From: Frigoribacterium sp. PhB24
Lineage (GTDB): Bacteria; Actinomycetota; Actinomycetes; Actinomycetales; Microbacteriaceae
Assembly: GCF_003755185.1 (NCBI RefSeq)
Contig: NZ_RKIC01000016.1
Span: 1 to 64,000 of the forward strand
Reading direction: 5' to 3'
Length of the DNA: 64,000 nt
The notes under the pieces were generated by a model that saw nothing but the letters and a program-made list of their open reading frames with translations, was not told the DNA's origin and made no database searches. The first letter of the stretch is position 1. Every line of letters begins with the position of its first letter. The position numbers and the translations under genes are program-made. Positions 9,028 through 18,890 of this stretch are shown here, piece after piece.

Positions 9028-10314
9028 TCAGCCGAGCAGGTCGTGCCGCTGCACGATGGCGTCACGACCCGGCCCGACGCCGATCGCCGAGATGCGCGCG
9101 CCGCTCATGGCCTCGACGGCGAGCACGTAGTCCTGGGCGGCCTTCGGCAGGTCGTCGAACGAGCGTGCACCGGTGATGTCCTCGGTCCACCCGGGGAACT
9201 CCTCGTAGACGGGCGTCGCGTGGTGGAAGTCGCTCTGCGAGACGGGGACCTCGTCGTGGCGGACGCCGTCGACGTCGTACGCCACGCACACGGGGATCGT
9301 CTCGAGACCGGTCAACACGTCGAGCTTGGTGAGCACGAAGTCGGTGACGCCGTTGATGCGGGCCGTGTACCGGGCGATCGGCGCGTCGTACCAACCGCAG
9401 CGGCGGGGACGGCCGGTGGTCGTGCCGAACTCGAAGCCGTTGGCGCGCAGGAACTCGCCCGAGGCGTCGAACAGCTCGGTCGGGAACGGGCCGGCACCGA
9501 CGCGGGTCGTGTACGCCTTGACGATGCCGATCACGCGCTCGATGCGACCCGGGCCGATGCCCGAACCGGTCGAGGCGCCGCCCGCCGTCGCGGACGACGA
9601 CGTGACGAAGGGGTAGGTGCCGTGGTCGACGTCGAGCATCGTGGCCTGGCCGGCCTCGAACAGCACGGTCTTGCCGGCCTCGAGCGCCTGATGGATCTCG
9701 AGCGCCGTGTCGGCCACCATCGGCTTGAGCCGTTCGGCGTACGAGAGCAGCGACTCGACGACCTCGTCGACCTCGATCGCGCGACGGTTGTAGATCTTGA
9801 CCAGCAGGTGGTTCTTCTGGTCGAGGGCCGCCTCGACCTTCTGCCGGAGGATGCCCTCGTCGAAGATGTCTTGCACGCGGATGCCGACACGGTTGATCTT
9901 GTCGGCGTAGGTCGGCCCGATGCCTCGACCGGTCGTGCCGATCTGACGCTTGCCGAGGAAGCGCTCGGTCACCTTGTCGAGAGTCCGGTGATAGTGCGTG
10001 ATGACGTGCGCGTTCGCGCTGACCCGCAGCCGGGAGACGTCGATGCCCCGCGCGATCAGCGCGTCGAGCTCGTCGAAGAGCACCTCGATGTCGACCACGA
10101 CGCCGTTGCCGATGACGGGGGTGACCCCCGGCGAGAGGATGCCGGAGGGCAGCAGGTGCAGCGCGTACTTCTGGTCGCCGATGACGACGGTGTGGCCGGC
10201 GTTGTTGCCGCCGTTGAACTTGACGACGTAGTCGATGCGGCTCGACAACAGGTCGGTGGCCTTGCCCTTGCCCTCGTCGCCCCATTGGGCTCCGATGATC
10301 ACCACTGCTGGCAT
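9028..10314 (-). CDS. purA: Adenylosuccinate synthetase
   Basis: The enzyme condenses IMP and aspartate using GTP, the first committed step to AMP. The 428-residue product starts [18 protein letters not shown], the family P-loop, with NAGHTVV, the [13 protein letters not shown] segment and the C-terminal GPGRD motif. ATG 10314 is preceded by GAGGAGAAACCC, a good ribosome binding site. A longer upstream frame lacks family similarity and was discarded. Confidence 0.96.
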   Translation of the reverse strand: MPAVVIIGAQWGDEGKGKATDLLSSRIDYVVKFNGGNNAGHTVVIGDQKYALHLLPSGILSPGVTPVIGNGVVVDIEVLFDELDALIARGIDVSRLRVSANAHVITHYHRTLDKVTERFLGKRQIGTTGRGIGPTYADKINRVGIRVQDIFDEGILRQKVEAALDQKNHLLVKIYNRRAIEVDEVVESLLSYAERLKPMVADTALEIHQALEAGKTVLFEAGQATMLDVDHGTYPFVTSSSATAGGASTGSGIGPGRIERVIGIVKAYTTRVGAGPFPTELFDASGEFLRANGFEFGTTTGRPRRCGWYDAPIARYTARINGVTDFVLTKLDVLTGLETIPVCVAYDVDGVRHDEVPVSQSDFHHATPVYEEFPGWTEDITGARSFDDLPKAAQDYVLAVEAMSGARISAIGVGPGRDAIVQRHDLLG

Positions 10315-10418
10315 GGGTTTCTCCTCACGTCGGGGGAACGCACCGGGTGAGGTGCACTTGAGTCTACCGGCTGGCCGCTCCGGGCCGCCCGGAGGGCCGG
10401 ACGCGGGACGCACGCCGA

Positions 10419-10459
10419 GGAGGCGCGGTGCCGGCCTCGAGGACCGGCACCGCGCCTCC
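10419..10459. terminator. Strong hairpin after the polyol dehydrogenase gene
   Basis: This is a 16-bp perfect stem (10419-10434 with 10444-10459) and a 9-base loop. It lies just past the stop of the minus-strand dehydrogenase gene at 10472. One arm carries the AGGAGGCGCG word and the other a GGGAGGCGCG variant. Confidence 0.8.
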
Positions 10460-10471
10460 CGAGCTCGCGCC

Positions 10472-11995
10472 TCAGCCCCGGGGCAGTGCCGCGAGGCGTT
10501 CGACGGTCGCGTGCGCACCCTCGGCGATCAGCCCGTCGAGGGCGTCGAGGTACGCCGAGGTGAAGCGCTCGTCGTCGACGAGGTCGCCGAACACCTCGCG
10601 GTCACGCAGGAACGCCAGCCGGTCCTCTCGCTGTCTCGACGCCGCCGCGGTCAGGCGATCCGCCAAGCGGTCGACGATGGTGATCGGGTCACCCTGCTCG
10701 TCGACCGCCTCGGCGTACCTCGCCCAACTGGCCACGATCGCCGCGGACCGCCGCACGTCGCCACCGGCCTCGAGGTTCTCGCGGACGACGGGCAGCAGCC
10801 ACTTGGGGATGCGGTCGCTCGACTCGGCGCACAGGCGCGCCAGGGTGTCGCGCACCTCGGGGTTCTGGAACCGCTCGATCAGGGTCGCCTTGTAGTCGTC
10901 GAGGTCGATGCCGGGTACCTCGGGCAGCGTGGGCGTGGCCTCGAGGTCCATGTAGTCGCGCAGGAAACCCGCGATCGCCGGATCGGACGTGGCCTCGTGC
11001 GCGTACCGGTGTCCCGAGAGGTAGCCGAAGTAGCACAGGCCCTGATGGCTGGCGTTGAGCAGGCGCAGTTTCATGAACTCGTAGGGCTCGACGTCGTCGA
11101 CCAGCTGGACGTCCGCGTCCTCGAACGACGGCCGGCCGAGAGGGAAGTCGTCCTCGAGCACCCACTGGAAGAACGGCTCGGCGACGACGGGCCAGGCGTC
11201 GTCGATTCCGAGGCCGTCGCGCACCTCGGCACGGTCGTCGTCGCTCGTGACCGGGGTGATGCGGTCGACCATGCAGTTCGGGAACGACACGGTCGCCCGC
11301 ATCCACTCGGCGAACTCCGGGTCGACGAGTTCCGCGTAGGCCGAGAACATCTTCTTGGCGACGTGCCCGTTGCCGGGGATGTTGTCGCACGACATCACCG
11401 TGAACGGCTCGAGTCCCTGTTCACGGCGCCGCCGCAGGGCAGCCGTCACGAGCCCGAAGGTGGTGTGCGGCGACCCACCCGACGCGACCGCCTCGAGGTC
11501 GGCGCGCACCGCCGGGTTCGTCTCGTCGAACTCGCCGGTGACGTGGTGGAAGTTGTAGCCGCCCTCGGTGACGGTCAACGACACGATGCGGGTCTCGGGT
11601 GAGGCCATCTTCGCGACGACGCCCTCGGGGTCGTCGACGGCGAGCAGGTACTCGACGATGCTGCCGATCACCCGGGCCTCACGACGGCCGTCGGGGTGCT
11701 TCAGCACGAGCGTGTAGAGGCCGCCCTGGGCGTCCATCACCTCTTTCATGCGGCGGTCCTGCTCGAGCACGCCGACGCCGCAGATCGCGAAGTCCCGGGC
11801 CTCACCCGCGGCGAGCAGACGGTCGATCACCATCGCCTGGTGGGCGCGGTGGAACCCGCCGACGCCGAAGTGGACGATGCCGGTGGTCAGCCCGGTGCGG
11901 TCGTAGCCCGGCACGGCGACGCCGGTGGCCGCGACGGCGTCGAGAGTGTCGGGCGAGAGCGCGACAGGGGTGGCGGGGGCAGGGGTGTCGGTCAT
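10472..11995 (-). CDS. Mannitol/arabitol-type polyol dehydrogenase (long-chain)
   Basis: The 507-residue enzyme of the mannitol dehydrogenase family oxidises a hexitol or pentitol to a ketose with NAD+. Residues 41-50 hold the nucleotide-binding [10 protein letters not shown]. The family signature is seen as NCMVDRITP around 240-248. The catalytic K309, N314 and H317 ([10 protein letters not shown]) keep the spacing of characterised mannitol dehydrogenases. GGAG precedes ATG 11995. The xylulokinase at 16521 points to D-arabitol (giving xylulose) as well as or instead of mannitol; this is inference from context. Confidence 0.88.
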   Translation of the reverse strand: MTDTPAPATPVALSPDTLDAVAATGVAVPGYDRTGLTTGIVHFGVGGFHRAHQAMVIDRLLAAGEARDFAICGVGVLEQDRRMKEVMDAQGGLYTLVLKHPDGRREARVIGSIVEYLLAVDDPEGVVAKMASPETRIVSLTVTEGGYNFHHVTGEFDETNPAVRADLEAVASGGSPHTTFGLVTAALRRRREQGLEPFTVMSCDNIPGNGHVAKKMFSAYAELVDPEFAEWMRATVSFPNCMVDRITPVTSDDDRAEVRDGLGIDDAWPVVAEPFFQWVLEDDFPLGRPSFEDADVQLVDDVEPYEFMKLRLLNASHQGLCYFGYLSGHRYAHEATSDPAIAGFLRDYMDLEATPTLPEVPGIDLDDYKATLIERFQNPEVRDTLARLCAESSDRIPKWLLPVVRENLEAGGDVRRSAAIVASWARYAEAVDEQGDPITIVDRLADRLTAAASRQREDRLAFLRDREVFGDLVDDERFTSAYLDALDGLIAEGAHATVERLAALPRG

Positions 11996-12071
11996 GAGGT
12001 TCTCCTGACGTGGTGCGGGCGGTGCGGGCGGAGCGGGCGCGGCGAGCGCGGCGGCGGCGAGGCGGCGTGGG

Positions 12072-12998
12072 TCATTTGACGGCACCGAGCGAGAGACCTT
12101 GCACGAGCTTGTCCTGCGCGGCGAAGCCGGCGACGAGCACCGGGAACGACACGGCGACGGCCGCGGCGCACACCTGGGCGAGGAACAGCCCCTGGCTCGT
12201 CACGAAGCTCGTGAGGAACACCGGCGCCGTGAACGCCTGCGTGCTGGTCAGCACGCTGGCGAACAGCAGCTCGTTCCAACTGAAGATGAAGCAGATCAGT
12301 GCGGTCGCTGCGAGACCGGGGCCCGAGATCGGCACGATGATCCGCCGGAAGATCGAGGGCAGGCTCGCCCCGTCGATCGCCGCCGCCTCGAGGATCTCGA
12401 CGGGGATCTCGGACAGGAACGACCGCAGCATCCAGATCGCGATCGGCAGGTTCATCGACGTGTACAGCACGATCAGCAGCCCGACGCTGTCGAGGGCGCC
12501 GAGGCGGGACGCGATCAGGTAGATCGGCAGCAGCCCGGCCACCATCGGCAACATCTTCGTCGAGAGGAAGAAGAACATCACGTCCGACCACTTCTGCACG
12601 GGCCTGATGCTCAGCGCGTACGCGGCCGGCAGGGCCAGCACGAGCACCAGCAGCGTCGACAGGATCGACGCCGACGCACTGTTGATCAACGGCGGCCAGG
12701 GACTGGCCCCCGAGTTCGCGCCGAAGAAGTTCGCGTAGCCGTCGAGGGTCAGCGGCGCGAAGACCGATGGCGGGTTGGTGGCGGCGTCGGTCTCGCTGTG
12801 CAGGCTGGTCAACACCATCCAGGCGACGGGGGCGAAGAACGCCAGGCCGACCAGCCAGGCGACGAGCCCGAGCAGGGCTCCCCCGGCCCGCCCACGGCGG
12901 CTGCGCCCGGCGGCCACCCCGGGAGCCGAGGAGGCGCGGGTCGGCCGGGACCGTCGGGGCGCCGCGGTCGTGGGCCGGTCGAGGGTCGGTGCGGTCAT
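12072..12998 (-). CDS. Polyol/sugar ABC transporter permease (MalG/SmoG-like)
   Basis: The 308-residue inner permease has six predicted membrane helices and the cytoplasmic EAA loop EILEAAAIDGAS, which contacts the ATPase. The first ~40 residues are a basic, low-complexity tail containing one AGGAGGCGCG copy read as RAS. Its ATG at 12998 overlaps the preceding permease stop by 4 bases. No ATPase gene is present in the cluster, so a shared MsiK-type ATPase elsewhere is probably used. Confidence 0.9.
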   Translation of the reverse strand: MTAPTLDRPTTAAPRRSRPTRASSAPGVAAGRSRRGRAGGALLGLVAWLVGLAFFAPVAWMVLTSLHSETDAATNPPSVFAPLTLDGYANFFGANSGASPWPPLINSASASILSTLLVLVLALPAAYALSIRPVQKWSDVMFFFLSTKMLPMVAGLLPIYLIASRLGALDSVGLLIVLYTSMNLPIAIWMLRSFLSEIPVEILEAAAIDGASLPSIFRRIIVPISGPGLAATALICFIFSWNELLFASVLTSTQAFTAPVFLTSFVTSQGLFLAQVCAAAVAVSFPVLVAGFAAQDKLVQGLSLGAVK

Positions 12999-13972
12999 CG
13001 GTTCTCCTCCTTGAGAAGTGTGGAGACGCTGCGCAGGGCGAAGGTGGCGATGACGATCGTCCCGATCACGACGACGACGCCGGCGGCCGAGGCCGCGCCG
13101 TAGTCGTGCGCCTGGAAGAACTGCTGGTAGATCGTGTAGGGCAGGTTCGCTGTGCCGAGTCCGCCCGAGGTGATGGTGAACACGGCGTCGAAGTTCTGCA
13201 CGATGTAGATCGAACCGAGCAGGGCGGCGAGCTCGAGGTAGCGACGCATGTGCGGCAACGTCATGAACCGGAAGACCTGCCAGCCGGACGCCCCGTCGAC
13301 CCGGGCGGCCTCGATGACGTCGAGAGGGCGGCTCTGCAGCCCGGCCAGCAGGATCAACATCATGAACGGCGTCCACTGCCAGATCAGCGCCGCCTCCACC
13401 GCGATCAGCGGGTTGTTCGTGATCCAGTCCGGTTGCGGGGCCGTGGCCCCGAACAGACCGAAGAACCAGGTCAGAGCACCGTTGAACAGGCCGTACTCGG
13501 GGTTGAACAGGGCGTGCTTCCAGACGAGGGCCGCCGCGACGGGCACGACGAGGAACGGCGCGATCATGATCGTCCGCACCACGCCGCGGCCGAAGAAGCT
13601 GCGGTCGAGCAGCAGCGCGACGATCATGCCGAGCACGAGGCTCACCAGCACGACGGTCACGGTCAGGACGATCGTCGTCAGGACCGATGCCCTCATGTTG
13701 GCGTCGGTGAAGACGTTCACGTAGTTCTGCACCCCGCCGAAGGCGACGTCGTTCGGGTAGAGCGAGTTCCAACTGACGAACGACACGACGATCGTGATGA
13801 CGAACGGCACCTGCGTGACGGCGATCACGAAGATCAAGGCGGGCAGCAGCGGGGCCCGACGGGCCCACGCCCCGGCCCTGGCCAGGGCTGCCGCATCCTT
13901 TCGAGGGGTGCGGAAGCCCGGGGCCGAGGGCCGGGGCTCGTGAGGAGCCGGTGCTTCGACGGTGGCGGTCAT
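12995..13972 (-). CDS. Polyol/sugar ABC transporter permease (MalF/SmoF-like)
   Basis: The 325-residue permease has six hydrophobic segments and an EAA loop DVIEAARVDGASGWQ near residue 220. It starts 2 bases after the stop of the binding-protein gene and overlaps the second permease by ATGA. Together they form the membrane channel of a carbohydrate-type (CUT1) importer that feeds the neighbouring dehydrogenase. Confidence 0.9.
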   Translation of the reverse strand: MTATVEAPAPHEPRPSAPGFRTPRKDAAALARAGAWARRAPLLPALIFVIAVTQVPFVITIVVSFVSWNSLYPNDVAFGGVQNYVNVFTDANMRASVLTTIVLTVTVVLVSLVLGMIVALLLDRSFFGRGVVRTIMIAPFLVVPVAAALVWKHALFNPEYGLFNGALTWFFGLFGATAPQPDWITNNPLIAVEAALIWQWTPFMMLILLAGLQSRPLDVIEAARVDGASGWQVFRFMTLPHMRRYLELAALLGSIYIVQNFDAVFTITSGGLGTANLPYTIYQQFFQAHDYGAASAAGVVVVIGTIVIATFALRSVSTLLKEENR

Positions 13973-13974
13973 GG

Positions 13975-15339
13975 CTACTTCTGGTACTTCTGGCTGACCT
14001 TCTCGGCCAGTCCCTGCCCGGTGGACAGCGCCTCCTCGACGGTCTGCTGGCCGGCGATCGCGGCACTCACGTCCTGCGAGACCTGCGTGGCCATGTCGGC
14101 GAACTCGGGCACGGCGACGAACTGGATGCCGGGTGCCGGGCGCGGCTGCAGTCCGGGGTCATCGACCTTGGCGTTCACGATCGCGTCCTCGGTCTGCTGG
14201 TAGAACGGCGCGGCCGCGGCCTGGTAGTCCGGGTTGTCGTACGTGCTGGCCCGCTTGCCTGCCGGGACGCTCGACCAGCCGATCTTGTCGGCGACGAGCT
14301 CCTCGTACTCCTTGCTCGACGCCCATTCGACGAACTTCGCGGCGGCGTCCTGGTTCTTGCCGGCCTTCTGGATGCCCCAGGCCCAGGTGTAGAGCCAGCC
14401 CGAGCTGTCGGTCTCGACGACCGGCGCGGCGGCGTAGCCGATCTTGCCCTTGACGGGCGAGTCGTCGGCCTCGAGGCTTCCGGCGGCGCTCGTGGCGTCG
14501 TACCACATGGCGACCTTGCCCTGCTGCAGGTTGTTCAGGCACTCGGTGAAGCCGGCCTGCGGAGCGCCGGACTCGCCGTGCTCCTGGACCAGCTTGACGT
14601 AGAAGTCGACCGCCTCGGTGAACTCGGGGCTGTCGACCTGGGCGTCCCAGTTCTCGTCGAACCAGGTACCGCCGAACGTGTTCACCACCGTGGTCAACGG
14701 CGCGAAGATCTGTCCCCACCCGGGCTGGCCGCGCAGGCAGATGCCCTTCATGCCGTCCTCGACGCCGTCCACCTGTGCGGCCAGGTCGGCGACCTCTTGC
14801 CAGGTGGGGTTCTCGGGCATCGTCACGCCCGCCTTCTCGAAGACGTCCTTCCGGTACATGAGGAACGACGACTCGCCGTAGAAGGGCTCGGCGTAGAGCT
14901 TGCCGTCGTCACCGGTCAGCGCCTTCGTCATGGGTTCGAGGATGTCGCTCTGGTCGAATTCGCTCGACGCCGCGACGGTGTCGTCGAGGGGCGTGAGCCA
15001 CCCGTTGGCCGAGTAGCTCGGCACCTCGTAATTGCTCAGCGAGGCGACGTCGTACTGGCCCGCCTGGCTCGAGAACTCCTGGCTGATCTTGGCGCGGACG
15101 TCGTTCTCGGGCAGGACCGTGTAGTTGACCTTGATGCCGGTGTCCTTCGTGAACGAGTCGGCGGTCAGCTTCTGCAGATCGATCATCTGCGGGTTGTTGA
15201 CCATCAGCACGTTGACCTCTTGGTCACCGCCGGACGCCGACGAGCCGCCGGCTCCTCCGCAGGCGCTGAGCCCGAGGGCTGCTGCGACGCCCACCGACAT
15301 CGCGATCGTGAGCTTGCTGGCTCGGTTGACTGATCTCAC
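13975..15339 (-). CDS. Polyol ABC transporter substrate-binding lipoprotein
   Basis: The 454-residue extracellular binding protein has a lipoprotein signal: basic start, hydrophobic core and lipobox LSAC with the acylated C27. The mature part resembles family 1 (SmoE/MalE-like) binding proteins. It starts at GTG 15339 with GGAGG four bases upstream. It is first in the operon of binding protein, two permeases and dehydrogenase, and faces the SorC regulator across four operator-like repeats. Confidence 0.9.
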   Translation of the reverse strand: MRSVNRASKLTIAMSVGVAAALGLSACGGAGGSSASGGDQEVNVLMVNNPQMIDLQKLTADSFTKDTGIKVNYTVLPENDVRAKISQEFSSQAGQYDVASLSNYEVPSYSANGWLTPLDDTVAASSEFDQSDILEPMTKALTGDDGKLYAEPFYGESSFLMYRKDVFEKAGVTMPENPTWQEVADLAAQVDGVEDGMKGICLRGQPGWGQIFAPLTTVVNTFGGTWFDENWDAQVDSPEFTEAVDFYVKLVQEHGESGAPQAGFTECLNNLQQGKVAMWYDATSAAGSLEADDSPVKGKIGYAAAPVVETDSSGWLYTWAWGIQKAGKNQDAAAKFVEWASSKEYEELVADKIGWSSVPAGKRASTYDNPDYQAAAAPFYQQTEDAIVNAKVDDPGLQPRPAPGIQFVAVPEFADMATQVSQDVSAAIAGQQTVEEALSTGQGLAEKVSQKYQK

Positions 15340-15394
15340 GGGACCTCCATTGGTCGTGATCGGGCGGTGCGTCGGGCGAGGCGATGATCAGTGC

Positions 15395-15471
15395 TCAAAT
15401 GAGCGCGCCTCCTCAGATGTGCGGAAGTCTGACACGAGCTCATCAGATGTGCAAGTGGTCTCAGATGAGAC
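15395..15471. promoter_or_regulatory. Four symmetric TCARATG repeats between polyol operon and SorC gene
   Basis: TCAAATGAGC (15395), TCAGATGTGC (15413), TCAGATGTGC (15443) and TCAGATGAGA (15461) are spaced 18, 30 and 18 bp. The outer two are each part of inverted repeats: GCTCA-AA-TGAGC, and GTCTCA-GA-TGAGAC at 15458-15471. This fits a tetrameric SorC-type regulator contacting both divergent promoters. Binding is inferred, not shown. Confidence 0.65.
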
Positions 15472-15502
15472 AGAATGAGCACCACCTCGAGAAAGCAGCC
15501 CC

Positions 15503-16462
15503 ATGGAGCGTCACGTCCCCGGTCCCGACCGCGACCAGCGAATCCTCATGGCCGACCTGGCCCGCGCCTACTACGTGGACGACCGCTCCAAGGTCGACCT
15601 CGCGGCCGGGTTCGGCCTCAGCCGGTTCCAGGTGGCCAAGCTGCTGCGCAGCGCGCGCGACCACGGTGTCGTGTCGATCCAGATCAACGACCCGCGACGC
15701 CCGTCCCGCGACGACGACCTCGCCCGCCTGCTCGACATCGAACGCGTCCAGGTCGTCGACGTGACAGGGACGACCGGGCAACAGGCAGGAGAACGCATCG
15801 GGAACGCCGTCATGGCGGCGCTGACCCACACCTTGCGCCCGCGGACCACCGTGGGCATCTCGTGGTCGCGCACGATGGACCTCGCCGCACGATCGATGCC
15901 CGACCTGCCCCCGTGCACGATCGTCCAGCTGGCCGGCGCCCTGCAGGTCGTCGGGTCCGGCACGCTGCCCCAGGTGATCGGCACCCTGGGCTCCTCGCCC
16001 GAGATCACCACGTTGCCGATCCACGCCCCGCTGGTCGTCGACAAGCCCTCGACGGCTCGCGACCTGATGCGACAGCCCGAGATCGCCGAAGCACTCGAAC
16101 GGGCCGACCACCTCGACCTGGCCGTGGTCGCCGTGGGTGGCTGGCGGCAAGGCGAATCGAGCGTCTGGGAGAAGGTCGGGGCCGCCGATCGGGCCGAGGC
16201 CGCCGCCGCCGGAGCCGTCGGCGAGATCTCGGGGCGACTCTTCGACGCCGCGGGACGAGTCGTGAGCACGTCCCTCGACGACCGACTGATCGGCGTCCGG
16301 TTCGACCAGCTGGCCCGCACCCCGCAGGTGATCGCCGTCGCGCACGGGCCCGGCCGGGCGGAGGCCGTCGTCGCGTCGGCCCACGCAGGGTTCGTCACGC
16401 ACCTGATCGTGGACACTACGCTGGCCGAGGCGCTGATCGAGTTGCTCGAACCCGACTCCTGA
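15503..16462 (+). CDS. SorC/DeoR-type sugar-responsive regulator
   Basis: The 319-residue regulator has an N-terminal helix-turn-helix ([21 protein letters not shown], starting near residue 30) and a C-terminal sugar-phosphate-binding domain of the SorC family ([18 protein letters not shown], and the [13 protein letters not shown] segment). It is divergent from the polyol import operon and followed at 58 bases by xylulokinase. It probably controls both, responding to a phosphorylated ketose such as xylulose 5-phosphate, as inferred from the family. Confidence 0.88.
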   Translation: MERHVPGPDRDQRILMADLARAYYVDDRSKVDLAAGFGLSRFQVAKLLRSARDHGVVSIQINDPRRPSRDDDLARLLDIERVQVVDVTGTTGQQAGERIGNAVMAALTHTLRPRTTVGISWSRTMDLAARSMPDLPPCTIVQLAGALQVVGSGTLPQVIGTLGSSPEITTLPIHAPLVVDKPSTARDLMRQPEIAEALERADHLDLAVVAVGGWRQGESSVWEKVGAADRAEAAAAGAVGEISGRLFDAAGRVVSTSLDDRLIGVRFDQLARTPQVIAVAHGPGRAEAVVASAHAGFVTHLIVDTTLAEALIELLEPDS

Positions 16463-16520
16463 CCGCCCCGGCGCGCCCACCCCGAAGCCACCGACGCCCC
16501 GACTCGAAGAGGAGTTGTCC

Positions 16521-18053
16521 ATGACGACCGACCCGACCCCCACCACGGCCCTGGTGGCCGGAGTGGACTCGTCCACACAGAGCTGCAAGGTCGTCGTCCG
16601 CGACCTCGCCAGCGGACGACTCGTCCGTCAGGGCGCATCGAAGCACCCTGGAGGCACCGAGGTACCCCCGGCAGCCTGGTGGGAGGCGCTGCTCGCGGCG
16701 ATCACGGACGCCGGCGGCCTCGACGACGTCGCCGCGCTCTCGGTCGCCGGGCAGCAGCACGGGCTCGTCGCTCTCGACGCCGAGGGACGCGTCGTGCGCG
16801 ACGCCCTGCTCTGGAACGACACCCGCAGCGCGCCGGCCGCCCGCGACCTGGTCGACGAGCTCGGGGCCGACACCTGGGCCCGACGCACGGGCACGGTCCC
16901 CGTGGCATCGTTCACGGCGACCAAGCTGCGCTGGCTGCGCGACGCCGAACCCGAGAACGCCGCGCGGGTGGCTGCGGTGGCCTTGCCGCACGACTGGCTG
17001 ACCTGGCGCCTCCTCGGATTCGGCCCCGTCGACGAGAGCCCGCTCGGGCCCGACCTCGACGCCCTGGTCACCGACCGCTCGGACGCCAGCGGCACCTCGT
17101 ACTGGAGCCCCGCCGACGAGAGCTACGACCTCGACCTCTTCGAGCACGCGTTCGGCCGTGCCGGGCGCGAGGCGACCGGGCGCGAGACGACCGGGCGCGA
17201 GACGACCGGTGCCGAGCCGGGCCAGGACGGGCGCGTCGTGCTCCCGCGGGTGCTCCAGGCCGACCGGACGGCCGGGACGACGGTCGCGAACGGCACGGTC
17301 CCCGGGGGCATCGTGATCGGCGCGGGCGCGGGCGACAATGCCGGGGCGGCCCTCGGCCTCGACGCCGCGGTCGGCGACCTCGTCATCAGCATCGGCACGA
17401 GCGGCACGGCCTTCGCCGTGACCGACCGCCCCGTGACCGACCCCAGCGGCACGGTCGCCGGCTTCGCCGACGCGGCCGGCGGCTACCTGCCCCTGATCGC
17501 CACGCTGAACGCCGCCCGGGTGCTGTCGTCGATCGGCGGCCTGCTCGGTGTCGACCACGACGAACTGGCCCGACTGGCCCTCGCCGCCGAGCCGGGTGCC
17601 GGGGGCGTCACGCTCGTGCCCTACTTCGAGGGCGAGCGCACCCCCGACCTACCCGACGCCACGGCCACGCTCTCAGGCCTGACCCTGGCCAGCTCGACCC
17701 GCGAGAACCTGGCCCGAGCCGCGGTCGAGGGCATGCTGTCGGCGCTGTCCGACGGTGCCGCCGCCGTCCGACGACAGGGTGTCGACGCCACCCGCGTGCT
17801 CCTCGTCGGTGGGGCCGCGCTCAACCCCGCCGTCCAAGCCGTCGCCCGCCAGGTGTTCGACCTGCCCGTGGTCGTGCCCGAGCCGGGCGAGTACGTCGCC
17901 GACGGAGCGGCACGGCAGGCGGGCTGGGCCCTCTCGGGGGCGCGACCGACCTGGGCCCCGGCGACCAGCGCCTCCTTCGAGGCCGACCTGCGGCCCGCCG
18001 TCGGCGAGCGCTACCGGGCCGCGCAGGGCCTGGGGTCGTTGCCGCGCGCCTGA
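16521..18053 (+). CDS. xylB: Xylulokinase (FGGY family)
   Basis: The enzyme phosphorylates D-xylulose with ATP for the pentose phosphate pathway. The 510-residue protein has [12 protein letters not shown] at the N-terminus, the [10 protein letters not shown] and LLWNDTRS segments, and [10 protein letters not shown] near the C-terminus. AGGAG lies 6 bases before ATG 16521. An upstream TTG overlaps that site and is unlikely. Residues 215-229 are a low-complexity insertion, [15 protein letters not shown], made by a 15-bp tandem repeat. Confidence 0.92.
   Translation: MTTDPTPTTALVAGVDSSTQSCKVVVRDLASGRLVRQGASKHPGGTEVPPAAWWEALLAAITDAGGLDDVAALSVAGQQHGLVALDAEGRVVRDALLWNDTRSAPAARDLVDELGADTWARRTGTVPVASFTATKLRWLRDAEPENAARVAAVALPHDWLTWRLLGFGPVDESPLGPDLDALVTDRSDASGTSYWSPADESYDLDLFEHAFGRAGREATGRETTGRETTGAEPGQDGRVVLPRVLQADRTAGTTVANGTVPGGIVIGAGAGDNAGAALGLDAAVGDLVISIGTSGTAFAVTDRPVTDPSGTVAGFADAAGGYLPLIATLNAARVLSSIGGLLGVDHDELARLALAAEPGAGGVTLVPYFEGERTPDLPDATATLSGLTLASSTRENLARAAVEGMLSALSDGAAAVRRQGVDATRVLLVGGAALNPAVQAVARQVFDLPVVVPEPGEYVADGAARQAGWALSGARPTWAPATSASFEADLRPAVGERYRAAQGLGSLPRA
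17163..17207 (+). repeat. Three 15-bp in-frame tandem repeats inside xylulokinase
   Basis: Three consecutive copies of GGGCGCGAGACGACC occur, the first with one base change. They encode [15 protein letters not shown]. Because the unit is a multiple of three, copy-number change would keep the reading frame. Confidence 0.85.
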
Positions 18054-18112
18054 CGCGCGCACCCCGGTGCGGACGACCAGGGGGCGCGGACGACGCCGCC
18101 TAGGATCGGACC

Positions 18113-18835
18113 ATGCCCAGCGACCCGGCCAGCACGCGCACGACCATGGCCGAGGACTACCTCAAGGTCATCTGGAAGGCCGAGGAGTGGGCCGAGGACG
18201 ACACCGGCTCGGGCATCTCGACGAACGAGATCGCCGCCACGCTCGGGGTCAGCGCGTCGACCGTCTCGGGCAACCTGCGCAAGCTCGACCGCGACGGCTA
18301 CCTCGACTACGAGCCCTACCGGCGCATCGCGCTGAGCGACGAGGGTCGTGCGATCGCGGTGTCGATGGTGCGTCGCCACCGCCTGATCGAGACGTACCTG
18401 GTCGAGCGCCTGGGCTACGGCTGGGACGAGGTGCACGACGAGGCCGAGGTGCTCGAACACGCGGTCAGCGACCGGCTGCTCGACCGGTTCGACGCCGAGC
18501 TCGGCCACCCGACGGCCGACCCGCACGGCGACCCGATCCCCGCGGCCGACGGCACGGTGGTGCGGCCTCCCGCCCACCCGCTGGGCGACTTCGTCGAGGG
18601 CGAGTGCGGTTTCGTCGTCCGTGTCTCGGACGACGAACCCGAGCTGCTGCGGTACCTCAGCTCGCTCGACCTGCGGGTCGGCGCGCACGTCCGCGTCGGC
18701 GAGCGCCGGGACTACGCGGGCTCGTTGCAGGTCGTGCTGACCGACGTGCACGACCGGGCGGTCGGCAGCGTCGAACTCGCCGGCGTCGCCGCGGCGTCGG
18801 TGTGGGCGAACTCCGAGCCGCACACCCACGCCTGA
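18113..18835 (+). CDS. DtxR/MntR-family metal-dependent regulator
   Basis: The 240-residue regulator has an N-terminal winged helix (TMAEDYLKVIW, then STNEIAATLGVSASTVSGNLRKL), a dimerisation domain with metal-binding MVRRHRLIETYL and HDEAEVLEHAVSD, and a C-terminal SH3-like/FeoA-type extension. Members repress iron or manganese uptake when metal is bound. TAGGAT at 18101-18106 lies 6 nt before ATG 18113, suggesting a leaderless start. No obvious target gene is adjacent. Confidence 0.9.
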   Translation: MPSDPASTRTTMAEDYLKVIWKAEEWAEDDTGSGISTNEIAATLGVSASTVSGNLRKLDRDGYLDYEPYRRIALSDEGRAIAVSMVRRHRLIETYLVERLGYGWDEVHDEAEVLEHAVSDRLLDRFDAELGHPTADPHGDPIPAADGTVVRPPAHPLGDFVEGECGFVVRVSDDEPELLRYLSSLDLRVGAHVRVGERRDYAGSLQVVLTDVHDRAVGSVELAGVAAASVWANSEPHTHA

Positions 18836-18890
18836 GGCGGGGGTCGCGTCGGCCGGTCCCCGAGGACGACGGCAGGAGGCGCGGGCCGGG

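Noticed and set aside
13975-13985. Missing ATPase gene overlooked between the polyol permeases and the dehydrogenase
   Set aside because: The gaps are only a few to 76 bases and all frames there are accounted for.
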